A stretch of DNA of 64,000 nucleotides from contig NC_134087.1 in NCBI RefSeq assembly GCF_000715075.1, forward strand, positions 157,963,436 through 158,027,435. The letters are read 5' to 3'. A program made the position numbers and the translations under genes. Positions 24,535-34,512 of the stretch are shown in pieces. The first letter of the stretch is position 1. Each line of letters begins with the position of its first letter. The notes below the pieces were generated by a model, which saw only the letters and a list, made by a program, of their open reading frames with translations, made no database searches and was not told the origin of the DNA. The stretch comes from Nicotiana tabacum (taxonomy: Eukaryota > Streptophyta > Magnoliopsida > Solanales > Solanaceae).

Positions 24535-25352
24535 ACGACAAATGCGTGCCCAATGACCTCTCATACCACATCAGTGGCACATACTAGCTTTACTTTTTGA
24601 ATGATTAATTTGAGAACTCTTATTGTTCTCCAATTTATTTCCACCATAATGACGATAATTGTTTCTCCCCCCGCCACGTCCACGTTTACGACCATGTCCA
24701 TGACCAAGGTAATTATTTTGTTTTCTTTCAAACTTATCATATGCTGCTATAGCATTCACTTCCCGAAATGGAGCAGACCCAGTGGGACGGGCTTCATGAT
24801 TTTCAATTAATAGAGTATTATTCTGCTCTGCCACAAGTAGGCATGTGATTAACTCAGAATATTTCTTAAAACCTTTTTCACGGTATTGTTGTTGTAGCAC
24901 CACATTTGAAGCGTGAAAAGTAGAAAATATTTTTTCCAATAAGTCCTCATCTGTGATAATGTCTCCACATAATTTTAATATAGAACTTACTATAAAGATA
25001 GCAGAATTATACTCACTTACGGTTTTAAAGTCTTGTAACCTTAAATGTATCCACTCATACCGAGCTTTCGGTAATACCGTAAGTTTTAGGTAGTCATACC
25101 GATCCTTCAAATTAATCCACAATTCAAGTGGATCTTTTACGATTAAATATTCAGTTTTTAACCCTTCATCTAGATGATGACGAAGGAAAATCATGGCCTT
25201 CGTTTTATCCTGATTTGATGCTTCATTCCTTGTATAATAGTATTTCCAAGACCTTTAGCGTCAAGGTGAATTTCAGCATCAAGGACCCATGATAAATAGT
25301 TCCTCCCGGTGATGTCAAGTGCCACAAATTCAAGTTTTGATAAATTTGACAT
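24535..25352 (-). pseudogene. Copia gag (decayed)
   Basis: The start ATG is at 25352 (MSNLSKLEFVALDITGRNYL). The capsid-like region continues with FLRHHLDEGLKTEYL and YEWIHLRLQDFKTVSEYNSA. A frameshift of one base near 25240 separates the N-terminus from the rest. The zinc knuckle, CX2CX4HX4C, lies at about 24540-24585, but its second codon after the first Cys-His is TGA where CGA is expected. Basic Arg/Gly-rich sequence precedes the knuckle. The region 24130-24534 has no open frame of note. Confidence 0.85.
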
Positions 25353-25960
25353 AATGAAAACTATCATAAAAGATAAATAAGTTAGATAAATAATTATAAT
25401 AATAAACAATTAATGAAAACAAAACGATTAAGGTAAAAGAAATGAAAATAGAGCTATATCATGTTAACAATCTACTATTTCATTTTATTCTTGCCATAAA
25501 GTAGAAATTATATACTTGTTTCATTTCACTTTATATTTTTGATATATATATGTGTTAATAGAATTGATCGTGACTAACATTATTTATATGTTCCAATAAA
25601 TATAAAGTAATTAAACTATAAAATTAATACTTGTCAATTCATTTCTCATAGTTCTTCAAAATACCTTAAAGATATGTTTTGATCCAGGGAGTCCATGAAT
25701 ATTATAAGTATGACATTAGTGCATAGCTAGTTTGATGACTTTGAGGTCCTCTAAGAGTTGAGCACGGAAAAAAATAGTTATTTTATCACTGCAATGCACT
25801 TAAACTATTTAAGATGCCCAAGCGCACAAGTAATCTGCAAACAGTGAACATATGATATGTACTGCCATAAATAAAATGATTATAATGATACACACCTTAA
25901 TAAAATATGGCTCAACTTAGCGGGACTTAAGAATAAAATTAGAGTTTCGTGCTGATAACG

Positions 25961-26184
25961 TGTTATAAAATGAAAGCAATGCAGTAAGATGTAAATAAGA
26001 AGAGATAGAAAGAAGGGAGAAGTGTTTTCTTCTTTCACTTTGGTGTATCTTTCTATTGCAATTGCATGGCCTTTTATAGGCATAAAAAGTAAAGATGATG
26101 GACATAAAGTAGGAGATTTAATCTTTAAATTATTCACAATATAGGCATCCAATATAGCATCTAATGTACAAACTATTCATAACA
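25961..26184 (-). repeat. 5' LTR of the minus-strand Copia element
   Basis: 224 bp, followed on the minus strand by CGTTATCAGCACGAAAC. That is the place of the primer-binding site, but it is not the usual TGGTATCAGAGC match, so priming may use another tRNA part. The duplication TTCTC follows at 26185. Confidence 0.92.
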
Positions 26185-26189
26185 TTCTC

Positions 26190-26529
26190 AAGTATTTTTT
26201 ACAACAACAGATATTTTAAAGTATTTTTTGGGATAAAACGACACGAAGAATGGGATGGAAGATATTTTATTGCTTATTTGGCTGCTGGAGAGAAGGTTAT
26301 ATTAGTCATTTTACTTTTAGATTTTAGTCTAGATCAACGGAGGGGAGAGACCAAAAAAGGAATAATCCTTATGTAGTAAACCTGCGGCTGCATGTAGTTT
26401 TCGTTATAACCTAACATTTTCCAGCACTTTAATTAGCAACTCTTTCACTTTTCCCTACTTCACTTCTTTTTTCCATCTCAAAATTGTTACTTCAACTAAT
26501 TCAAGAAACAGCTGAATTTCATTTTCTTA
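26190..26529 (+). promoter_or_regulatory. Proximal upstream region and 5' leader of the BSD2-like gene
   Basis: AT-rich sequence leads to CT-rich leader-like stretches (TTCACTTTTCCCTACTTC) ahead of the ATG at 26530. No clear TATA box is seen. The DNA that lay next to this promoter before the Copia insertion is now at 9044-9147, some 17 kb away, so any upstream control element in that DNA has been displaced. Confidence 0.4.
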
Positions 26530-26811
26530 ATGGCAAACTCTGTGTTTCTCACCTTTAGCTTCATTCAATTCTGTCAATAAACCAGGTAAATTCCGGCTTC
26601 TATTTGTTCTTGTAATTTATTTATCCCTTTTTGCTTAATAGGTAGTTGTATTTTCTGTCAATTATGGTTTGTTAAATAAATGAAGCTGAGTTTTATTGTT
26701 TTAATGGATAAAGTTAGTTACTTTAATGTGACTAAAATTGTTATAAATGGGTAAAGTTCAGTAACTATTGTAGTGGTTAAACTTTAGTTACTTTACCTTT
26801 CATAACAATCT

Positions 26812-26988
26812 CGAAGGAAGCCTTGACGTAACTAGTAAAATTATTACCATGACAAGAGGTCACGGGTAAGCCGTGGAAACAGGCTCTTGCAGAAATACAG
26901 TCTAAGGTTCTATACAATAGACCCTTGTGGTCCGTCCTTCCCCGGACCACTATAGCTTAGTGCACCAGACTGCCCTTTTTCACCTTCT
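26812..26988 (+). repeat. tRNA-derived SINE in intron 1 (TSD ATAACAATCT)
   Basis: The repeat ATAACAATCT lies at 26802-26811 and 26989-26998. The insert has an A-box-like TGACGTAACTAGTAAA and a decayed B box in GGTCACGGGTAAGCC. It then runs GTGGAAACAGGCTCTTGC, ... CAATAGACCCTTGTGG ... GCTTAGTGCACCAG and ends in a T-run. I recognise it as a common Solanaceae SINE family. Confidence 0.8.
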
Positions 26989-27141
26989 ATAACAATCTAG
27001 TCACAAAAGTATATTTTGACACTTAAAAGAAGCTGAATTTTATTGTTATAGTGGTTAAAGTTCAAGTACATTAATGTGGCTAAACTGTTAATGGGATAAA
27101 GTTCAATAACTATTATAGTTGGTAATGTTTAGTTACTTCAA

Positions 27142-27353
27142 CAGCACCGGCAACAACAACAAACTGAGTATAATCCCATAAGTGGGGTCTGGGGAGCATA
27201 GTGTGTACGCAGACCTTACCCTTACTTTGAAGGTAGAGAGGCTGTTTCTGATAGACTCCCGGCTCAAGGAAAGATGAAAAGAAAGCAGTAGCATGAAGGA
27301 GTAACAACAACAAGATAATAAGAAAAACGAGGCGATAGGAACACCATGTAGCG
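27142..27353 (-). repeat. TS-type SINE in intron 1 (TSD GTTACTTCAA)
   Basis: GTTACTTCAA lies at 27132-27141 and 27354-27363. On the minus strand the insert ends in CCCCAGACCCCACTTATGGG ... TTTGTTGTTGTTG, the TTG-repeat tail known from the tobacco TS SINE. A second AACAACAAC run lies inside at 27303. Confidence 0.75.
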
Positions 27354-28016
27354 GTTACTTCAATGTAGTGAAAAACTTGTATTTACTGTTACAGTGGATA
27401 AATTTCAGTGACTTTACGCATAATTGTCACTCTTTGTGTTTGTTTATGGGTCTGCAAGTGTAGAATGCTAATGTGTTCGGTTGTAAAGGTTCAAATTTCT
27501 TTTTTGTGTGTAGTAATTGGGATATCTTATATTCTTGTCAGGTCTAAATCTGATTAATGGGAATTGCACCGGAGGAAAGATTCAATGGATCAAAGATGTT
27601 ACCTACAGCTCCAAGAGTTGTGGAAGTGAAGGTAATTTTGGACCTCTATGTATTAGATAATTGTGAAAATTTGCAGTTAAATGTGCTCAATTGATATGCA
27701 ATGGCTACATTTTTTGACTTTAATGTTTAGACACTAAGGCTAAGATCCAGTATGACTTTAGACATATATAACTCAGAGCGTGATGGCGGTACAGAGCTAG
27801 GTGGACTAAAGGGGGCTCATGGACTTATAGTCTTGACTTGAGAATGGAGAGGAGGGTTTTAAGAAGTTTGTGTGCTCATAGTCTTGGCTTGAGACGGGAG
27901 CAATGAATGTTCTTAAGAAGTTTTTGTGCTCAAACTGGTCCAGTATTGTGGTGACACTACTTGGCTAAGTAAACCGCCAAATAAACTTGTTCGTGGGAAT
28001 TTGAAAACTATGTGGT

Positions 28017-28196
28017 CAGGGGCGCAGAGCTAGAACCCCGGGTATGGGTTCGGTCGAACCCGGTAGCATTTGCTCAAACACTTATTTGTGTTAAGAAAGG
28101 CGTTAAATATGTGCACAATACTAAATTAAGAACCATAAAGTTGCCGCCGGTCTAAAATTCAGAATCCATAAAGTTGACATCTTGGCTCTGCCTCTG
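28017..28196. mobile_element. hAT-like MITE in intron 2
   Basis: The ends CAGGGGCGCAGAGCTA and, on the other strand, CAGAGGCAGAGCCAA form imperfect inverted repeats of the CAGNGGCGGA type seen in plant hAT MITEs. The inside has the GGTTCGGTCGAACCCGG palindrome typical of this Solanaceae family. The target duplication is not clear. Confidence 0.55.
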
Positions 28197-28212
28197 TTAA
28201 TGTGATGGCATC

Positions 28213-28567
28213 TGTTGAAGTTTGGCAAAATGCCAAAGTCCCACATTGGTTGGGAGTTAAGTTTGGGGGAAATTTTTCCCCTATAAAAGAAGGCCTAATG
28301 TTTAGGATTGAAACACACCTCTCATTTGCTTTCTCATCTGTTTAAGGCATTTGTATCTTCTCTCTTTAGTATTATTTCACTTGTATTTTTGGAGTGAAAT
28401 AAAATATTGGTTGTGTCCGAGGAGTAGGCAAAATTAGCCGAACCTCGTAAATTCTGGTGTTCCCTTTATTGTTGCTTTATTGTCTTATTTATTATTTGGT
28501 GGCTGTCATAATTTTTGGTATAGTAGTTGTGACTTATTCACACTATATACATTTGGCTTCCGCAACA
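28213..28567 (+). repeat. 5' LTR of the young Copia element
   Basis: 355 bp. CCCCTATAAAAGAAGGCC at about 28280 supplies a TATA box (TATAAAA). An ATTTGGTGG and TTCCGCAACA end follow. The short LTR and the TATA position are typical of Tork-group elements. Confidence 0.95.
28281..28289 (+). promoter_or_regulatory. TATA box of the Copia 5' LTR
   Basis: CCTATAAAAGAAGG lies about 70 bp inside the LTR; an identical box is in the 3' LTR (about 32931). It is the likely core promoter for the genomic RNA. Confidence 0.7.
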
Positions 28568-28568
28568 A

Positions 28569-28582
28569 TTGGTATCAGAGCC
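28569..28582 (+). other. Primer-binding site of the young Copia element
   Basis: TTGGTATCAGAGCC starts 2 bp after the LTR. It matches the initiator tRNA-Met 3' end perfectly over 12 bases. Confidence 0.92.
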
Positions 28583-28735
28583 AAGGTACTGTCTAAGTAT
28601 GCTCTGTGGTTGCAGCATAGTCTGATCTTCCACATCAGAAAAGATTTATCTTGGTAACTGAGTCAAGGTTCTGTCTAAGTATGCTCTGTGGTTGCAGCTT
28701 AGTATGATCTTCCACACCAGAAAGGAAATAATCTT
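28583..28735 (+). repeat. 82 bp-period tandem duplication in the Copia leader
   Basis: Units starting at 28583 and 28665 share AAGGTNCTGTCTAAGTATG, then CTCTGTGGTTGCAGC, then GATCTTCCACA(T/C)CAGAAA. The duplication lies wholly between primer-binding site and ATG, so it lengthens the untranslated leader. Confidence 0.85.
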
Positions 28736-28775
28736 GATTTGTGTCGTCAGCTATTAAATAATATTTGTGTCAAAG

Positions 28776-31700
28776 ATGGGAGACAATAAACAAGAAGAAT
28801 CTACATCAAGTGTCAACAATACGTCATCATTGGCATCTTCGCTTATGACAAGAATTGTGTCAAATGCGAAATTTGCGGTCGAAATATTTGACGGGTCCGG
28901 ACATTTTGGGATGTGGCAAGGCGAGGTTCTAGATGTCCTTTTTCAACAAGGGCTAGATCTGGCTATTGAAGAAAAGAAACCAGATGTTATTGGAGAAGAA
29001 GATTGGAGAATTATCAACCGTGTTGCTTGCGGTACCATTCGATCCTACCTTGCTAGAGAGCAGAAATATCCATACACAAAGGAAACTTCTGCAAGTAAAT
29101 TATGGAAAGCACTGGAGGATAAATTTTTGAAGAAAAACAGTCAAAATAAATTGTACATGAAAAAGAGACTGTTTCACTTCACCTATGTTCCTGGTACCAC
29201 GATGAATGAACATATCACCAGTTTCAATAAGTTGGTTACAGATTTGCAAAATATGGATACAACTTATGATGATGGTGACTTGGCCTTGATGTTGTTGGCG
29301 TCACTTCCTGATGAGTACGAGCACCTTGAAACTACTCTACTCCATGGAAATGACGAAGTTTCTCTCAGAGAAGTTTGTTCGGCTTTGTATAGCTATGAAC
29401 AAAGAAAGCGAGAAAAACAGAAGGGCGGAGAAGGAGAAGCACTATTTGTGAGGGGTCGTCCTCAAAATCAAACGAGGACAAAGAAGGGAAGATCCAAGTC
29501 AAGATCCAGACCCAGCAAAGATGAATGTGCCTTTTGTCGAGAAAAAGGGCACTGGAAGAAAGACTGTCCGAAGTTGAAGAATAAGGCCAAACATAACAAT
29601 GGAAAGGCCATTATGGATTCAATTGTAGCTGATTGTGATGATTCAGACTTCTCATTAGTTACAACAGAGTCATCAACATCATCAGACATATGGTTGATGG
29701 ACTCGGCTTGTAGCTATCATATGTGTCCCAACAGGGACTGGTTCGTGGAATTTCAAGAAGGAGAATATGGAGTCGTCCACACAGCGGATAACAACCCTCT
29801 TACCTCATATGGCATTGGTTCAATACGATTAAGGAACCATGATGGAATGATCAGAACATTGATAGATGTTCGATATGTACCGGATTTGAAGAAGAATCTC
29901 ATCTCTGTGGGAGCCCTAGAATCAAAAGGGTTCAAAATCATTGCAGAAAATGGAGTGATGAGAGTATGCTCCGGTGCACTAGTGGTAATGAAGGCTAATC
30001 GGAAGAATAATAATATGTACCGCTATCGTGGCAGTACAGTTATTGGGACAGCGACAGTGACATCCAGTGACGACAAAGAGGCAGAAGCAACCAAGCTATG
30101 GCACATGCGCTTGGGACATGCTGGAGGAAAATCCTTGAAAACTCTATCAGATCAAGGATTGTTAAAAGGAGTAAAGGCTTGCAACTTGGAGTTTTGTGAG
30201 CATTGTGTCAAAGGGAAACAGACAAGGGTTAAATTTGGTACAGCGATCCATAATACTAAAGGCATTTTGGATTATGTACACTCTGATGTTTGGGGTCCTT
30301 CCAAAACACCTTCATTGGGTGGGAAGCACTATTTTGTAACCTTTGTTGATGATTTTTCTCGAAGAGTGTGGGTGTATACAATGAAAAACAAAGATGAAGT
30401 GCTGGGAATTTTTCTCAAATGGAAGACGATGGTGGAGAATCAAACAGGCAGGAGGATCAAGTGTATTCGCACAGACAATGGAGGTGAATACAAAAATGAT
30501 CATTTCAATAAGGTCTGTGAAAATGATGGCATCGTCCGACACTTCACTGTTAGACATACACCACAACAGAATGGAGTGGCAGAACGTATGAACCGGACCT
30601 TGCTGGAGAAGGTACGGTGTATGTTGTCCAATGCTGGCTTGGGCAAAGAATTTTGGGCTGAGGCAATTACATATGCATGCCACCTCATTAATCGTCTACC
30701 ATCTGCTGCTATTGATGGCAAAACACCATTTGAAAAATGGTACGGAAAACCTGCTGTAGATTATAACTCTTTGCACGTGTTTGGCTCAACTACATATTAT
30801 CATGTGACGGAGTCAAAATTGGATCCAAGGGCAAAGAAGGCTATTTTTATGGGAATTACTTCTGGAGTCAAAGGATATCGTTTATGGTGTCCTATGACAA
30901 AGAAAGTAATATTCAGCAGAGATGTTACCTTTGATGAATTTGCTATGGTAAATAAGGTAACAGAAGATACCAAACAAAATGAAGGTGCTTCTAAGCAGGT
31001 GGAGTTTGAGGGAAAATTTATTTTTCCTACACAAGAAGCAGAGGAGGAAACAAATGAAGATTACCCTCTGGAAGGAGAGCCAGTAGAGGAGATTCCAACT
31101 CAGGAATCTCAACAACAACTTGAATCAATAGCAACCAGCAGGCCAAAAAGAACAATAACGAAACCTGTTCGTCTCATAGAGACGGTTGCTTGTGCAACCT
31201 CAATTGTAGCTGATGATGTTCCTACTACTTATAAAGACGCTGTTCAAAGTTCAGAAGAAGATAAGTGGAGGATTGCCATGAATGATGAGATACAGTCCCT
31301 TCATCAGAATCATACATGGAGATTGGCCAATCTCCCGAAGGGAAAGAAAGCAATTGGGTGCAAATGGGTATTTGCAAAGAAGGAAGGATTTCCTAACCAA
31401 GTAGATGTTCGCCACAAAGCAAGATTGGTGGCCAAAGGATATGCTCAAAAGGAGGGAATTGATTACAATGAAGTGTTTTCTCCAGTTGTAAAACATTCCT
31501 CCATTAGAATTATGTTGGCTTTGGTAGCACAATTGGATTTGGAACTAGTTCAGATGGATGTAAAAACTGCGTTTTTACATGGAAACTTGGAGGAGGAAAT
31601 CTACATGACTCAGCCAGAAGGATTCGAAGTTGCTGGAAAAGAAAATATGGCGTGCAAACTTGAAAAATCGTTGTACGGATTGAAACAATCTTCTAGACAA

Positions 31701-32786
31701 TGGTACAAGCGATTTGACGAGTTTATGTTGCGGCAAGGGTACAAGAGAAGCAAATACGATCATTGTATGTATTTGCACAAGCTTAAAGATGGTTCCTTTG
31801 TATATCTTCTCCTATATGTTGATGATATGTTGATAGCTTCCAAGAATTCGGAAGAAATTGATAAGTTGAAGATTCAACTGAAGAAGGAGTTCGAGATGAA
31901 GGATTTGGGTGAGGCAAAGAAAATTCTTGGCATGGAGATAATTAGAGATAGACGTTCAAAGAAACTCTGTTTATCTCAAAAGGAATATTTGAAGAGAGTA
32001 CTTCAACGTTTTGGCATAGATGACAAGACTAAGCCAGTTAGTACTCCACTTGCTTCCCATTTTAAGCTAAGTACTACTATGTCGCCAATGGATGAAGCTG
32101 AACGAGAGTATATGTCAAAGGTACCATACGCAAATGCTGTTGGTAGCTTGATGTATGCAATGGTTTGCACAAGGCCTGACATTTCACAAGCTGTTGGAGT
32201 TATTAGCAGATATATGCACAATCCAGGGAAGGAGCATTGGCAAGCTGTGAAGTGGATTCTACGGTATATTCATAATACTGTAGATGTCGGGTTAGTTTTT
32301 GAGCAGGAAGACAATCAGTTTGTAGTTGGATATTGTGACTCAGATTTTGCGGGTGATATGGACAAACGAAGATCAACTACTGGTTATGTGTTTACTTTTG
32401 CAAAGGCACCAGTTAGTTGGAAGTCTACTTTGCAGTCAACAGTTGCTTTGTCTACAACAGAGGCAGAGTACATGGCTATTACAGATGCTGTGAAAGAGGC
32501 AATTTGGCTTCAAGGATTGCTAAAGGAGCTTGGTGTTGAACAAAAAGGTATCACAATTTTTTGTGATAGTCAAAGTGCTATTCAATTAGCGAAGAACCAA
32601 GTTTATCATGCAAGGACGAAGCACATTGATGTTCGGTATCATTTCGTACGAGAAATCATAGAAGAAGGTGGAGTCACGGTGAAGAAAATTCATACTACAG
32701 AGAATCCTGCTGATATGCTGACAAAGGTGGTGACTGCGGTCAAGTTTCAACATTGTTTGGATTTGATCAACATTGTTGAACACTGA
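28776..32786 (+). CDS. Intact Copia gag-pol polyprotein, 1336 aa
   Basis: The single frame encodes all functions in Copia order. Gag is at 1-230, followed by a basic tail and a CX2CX4HX4C zinc knuckle (CAFCREKGHWKKDC, residues 251-264). The protease active site Asp is near 309 in WLMDSACSYH. The integrase has a pre-integrase finger (LWHMRLGHAG) and catalytic blocks HSDVWGP, IRTDNGGEY and NGVAERMNRT. The RT has QMDVKTAFLHGNLEEE and the YVDD box (LLLYVDDMLIAS). RNase H has YCDSDFAGD, LSTTEAEYMA and ARTKHIDVRYH. All catalytic residues I can check are present. I chose the ATG at 28776 because the frame upstream of it has no ATG. The length is close to Tnt1 (about 1330 aa). Confidence 0.95.
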   Translation: MGDNKQEESTSSVNNTSSLASSLMTRIVSNAKFAVEIFDGSGHFGMWQGEVLDVLFQQGLDLAIEEKKPDVIGEEDWRIINRVACGTIRSYLAREQKYPYTKETSASKLWKALEDKFLKKNSQNKLYMKKRLFHFTYVPGTTMNEHITSFNKLVTDLQNMDTTYDDGDLALMLLASLPDEYEHLETTLLHGNDEVSLREVCSALYSYEQRKREKQKGGEGEALFVRGRPQNQTRTKKGRSKSRSRPSKDECAFCREKGHWKKDCPKLKNKAKHNNGKAIMDSIVADCDDSDFSLVTTESSTSSDIWLMDSACSYHMCPNRDWFVEFQEGEYGVVHTADNNPLTSYGIGSIRLRNHDGMIRTLIDVRYVPDLKKNLISVGALESKGFKIIAENGVMRVCSGALVVMKANRKNNNMYRYRGSTVIGTATVTSSDDKEAEATKLWHMRLGHAGGKSLKTLSDQGLLKGVKACNLEFCEHCVKGKQTRVKFGTAIHNTKGILDYVHSDVWGPSKTPSLGGKHYFVTFVDDFSRRVWVYTMKNKDEVLGIFLKWKTMVENQTGRRIKCIRTDNGGEYKNDHFNKVCENDGIVRHFTVRHTPQQNGVAERMNRTLLEKVRCMLSNAGLGKEFWAEAITYACHLINRLPSAAIDGKTPFEKWYGKPAVDYNSLHVFGSTTYYHVTESKLDPRAKKAIFMGITSGVKGYRLWCPMTKKVIFSRDVTFDEFAMVNKVTEDTKQNEGASKQVEFEGKFIFPTQEAEEETNEDYPLEGEPVEEIPTQESQQQLESIATSRPKRTITKPVRLIETVACATSIVADDVPTTYKDAVQSSEEDKWRIAMNDEIQSLHQNHTWRLANLPKGKKAIGCKWVFAKKEGFPNQVDVRHKARLVAKGYAQKEGIDYNEVFSPVVKHSSIRIMLALVAQLDLELVQMDVKTAFLHGNLEEEIYMTQPEGFEVAGKENMACKLEKSLYGLKQSSRQWYKRFDEFMLRQGYKRSKYDHCMYLHKLKDGSFVYLLLYVDDMLIASKNSEEIDKLKIQLKKEFEMKDLGEAKKILGMEIIRDRRSKKLCLSQKEYLKRVLQRFGIDDKTKPVSTPLASHFKLSTTMSPMDEAEREYMSKVPYANAVGSLMYAMVCTRPDISQAVGVISRYMHNPGKEHWQAVKWILRYIHNTVDVGLVFEQEDNQFVVGYCDSDFAGDMDKRRSTTGYVFTFAKAPVSWKSTLQSTVALSTTEAEYMAITDAVKEAIWLQGLLKELGVEQKGITIFCDSQSAIQLAKNQVYHARTKHIDVRYHFVREIIEEGGVTVKKIHTTENPADMLTKVVTAVKFQHCLDLINIVEH

Positions 32787-32850
32787 AGATTGAAGATGAA
32801 GACACAACCAAAATTTGTTATTGAGAGAGAATTGAAAATGTGGAATTTTG

Positions 32851-32864
32851 CCAAGGTGGAGATT
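32851..32864 (+). other. Polypurine tract of the young Copia element
   Basis: CCAAGGTGGAGATT precedes the 3' LTR start TGTTGAAG. AAGGTGGAGA is the purine-rich primer, as in Tnt1-like elements. Confidence 0.8.
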
Positions 32865-33218
32865 TGTTGAAGTTTGGCAAAATGCCAAAGTCCCACATTG
32901 GTTGGGAGTTAAGTTTGGGGGGATTTTTCCCCTATAAAAGAAGGCCTAATGTTTAGGATTGAAACACACCTCTCATTTGCTTTCTCATCTGTTTAAGGCA
33001 TTTGTATCTTCTCTCTTTAGTATTATTTCACTTGTATTTTTGGAGTGAAATAAAATATTAGTTGTGTCCGAGGAGTAGGCAAAATTAGCCGAACCTCGTA
33101 AATTATGGTGTTCCCTTTATTGTTGCTTTATTGTCTTATTTATTATTTGGTGGCTGTCATAATTTTTGGTATAGTAGTTGTGACTTATTCACACTATATA
33201 CATTTGGCTTCCGCAACA
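32865..33218 (+). repeat. 3' LTR of the young Copia element
   Basis: 354 bp and nearly identical to the 5' LTR. The differences I see are in the G-run near the start (one substitution plus one indel), ATTGG/ATTAG and ATTCTGG/ATTATGG. Confidence 0.95.
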
Positions 33219-34512
33219 GCATCAGCATTATACCAATTATCTCTCTATTTATATGAACGGCGTCAGGCGGCATAATTTCATTCCTGATGGGATCAGTAAC
33301 CTTTTTCTCGCTTTCTTTTTTCGTCTCTCATTTGTAAATGTGAAACTCCTAGGCTTAATGCTAGCTGTAGTTCTATTGAAACTTTGGTTTTCTCCTAGAA
33401 TTTTTCTTTCACCTCTTTTTGTGATCCAACTCTAAATCATCTTTGCTTCTATTTCCTTGAGTTGGCTGAATTATGCCAGAGCTTTGACATTATTCTCTAT
33501 TTTCCAGGCCACTGACACTGACAAAGACACGAAAGTAAGGAGCATTGTCTGTCAAAATTGTGATGGAAATGGTAAGTGGATTGCTTGTAAACTTTCTTTC
33601 GCGTCATTGATGTTAAGGCTCAGTGTTTCTCTCGGCAAACACTCTCATACTGTTTTGAGTCTCAAGTGACTAATATTGCTTAATACTGTAATTTTGCCTT
33701 TCTATTTATTCAATGGTTATCGAATTGTGGCAATGGAGAGCATTGTAACGGAAGCAGTACTTTCGTGAGAAATCTTGTACTCCTAGATTTTAGTACGAGA
33801 GCTATTATATCTTTTATCAATATAATGTTTGCTTTACCTCTACTTGAGATTTCGTTTCTTAAAACAATATTTGCTTCAATTAGTAATTTGACTCTTGATG
33901 TTGAGTGCTCGACGGAAAACACCTTTGTTACGAACTTCCCTCAAATTATTAATCAAAGTTTTGTCTGAGAATTACAGCGTACTGGATTCAAAAACCTTTT
34001 TTGTTACTGCTGCAGCCTTAGTGGTACCTTGCCGTGTTACATGCTAAAATTTGCCTTTATGGGATTATTTCAGAAATAGATATATACGTATTGATTACAG
34101 AGGCCTCAAATAATACGTTTCAACTTGGATTTAGTTCAGAACGTTCTGCTTCTTATACGCCATATTGCTCTCAGGTGCAGTGTCGTGCTCACAATGCAAA
34201 GGCACAGGGGTTAACTCTGTAGATCATTTCAATGGACGGTTCAAAGCTGGTGGATTATGTTGGTTGTGCAGGTACTTGTACTATCATCTTTTTGTTTTGA
34301 TAATATGGTTTCATATTGTAATTTTGTTCTTAAGCAAGTCGATAAAAATGCTGCAACGCCGTCTGATTTATCATATCCTTCATGTTTTCACTTTTTTTCT
34401 TTAGAGGTAAAAAAGATATGTTATGTGGTGACTGCAATGGTGCTGGATTTCTTGGTGGATTTATGAGTACGTTCGATGAGTAGACTTCATATGCACTATT
34501 CTCGGGTAGGTT

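Larger units (their letters stand above)
9148..26184 (-). mobile_element. Minus-strand Copia element, about 6.0 kb, split by a Gypsy insertion
   Basis: Two 224 bp LTRs with TGTTAT...ATAACA ends bound the element. They differ at 7 positions, of which 6 are transitions. The 5 bp duplication TTCTC flanks it (9143-9147 and 26185-26189). Removing the 11,039 bp Gypsy element and its 5 bp duplication leaves 5,993 bp, normal for Copia. Order on the minus strand is gag, protease, integrase, reverse transcriptase, RNase H, the Copia order. Several frameshifts and stops make it defective. It sits upstream of the BSD2-like gene. Confidence 0.92.
28213..33218 (+). mobile_element. Young, structurally intact Copia (Tork/Tnt1-like) element, 5006 bp
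   Basis: The LTRs at 28213-28567 and 32865-33218 begin TGTTGAAGTTTGGC, end CCGCAACA, and differ at only about four positions. The exact 5 bp duplication GCATC lies at 28208-28212 and 33219-33223. A canonical primer-binding site, a polypurine tract and one uninterrupted gag-pol frame are present. It therefore looks recent and possibly still competent. It sits in intron 2 of the BSD2-like gene in the same orientation, where its own promoter and polyadenylation signals could interfere with splicing. Confidence 0.96.
26530..34483 (+). pseudogene. BSD2: BSD2-like DnaJ-type zinc-finger gene, five exons, 5' frame breaks
   Basis: The exon chain is 26530-26585, 27542-27631, 33508-33571, 34175-34271 and 34405-34483, all with GT-AG borders. 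The last three join in frame and give four CxxCxGxG-type zinc motifs (CQNCDGNG, CSQCKGTG, CWLCRGK, CGDCNGAG) and the ending GGFMSTFDE. These features identify the BUNDLE SHEATH DEFECTIVE 2 family, a plastid chaperone that stabilises Rubisco large subunits during assembly (family knowledge). The ATG frame of exon 1 stops at 26578. Another frame there reads SPLASFNSVNKPG and continues into exon 2, as if two bases were lost after the fifth codon. A further change in frame is needed before exon 3. An in-frame ATG at 27558 is a possible alternative start but would drop the transit peptide. Intron 2 carries a 5.0 kb Copia element. It is probably a pseudogene; the identification itself is firm. Confidence 0.82.

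Noticed and set aside
30312..30683. 123-codon minus-strand frame within the Copia polyprotein
   Set aside because: It is antisense to the integrase core, whose coding is clear; codon bias on the sense strand explains the open antisense frame.
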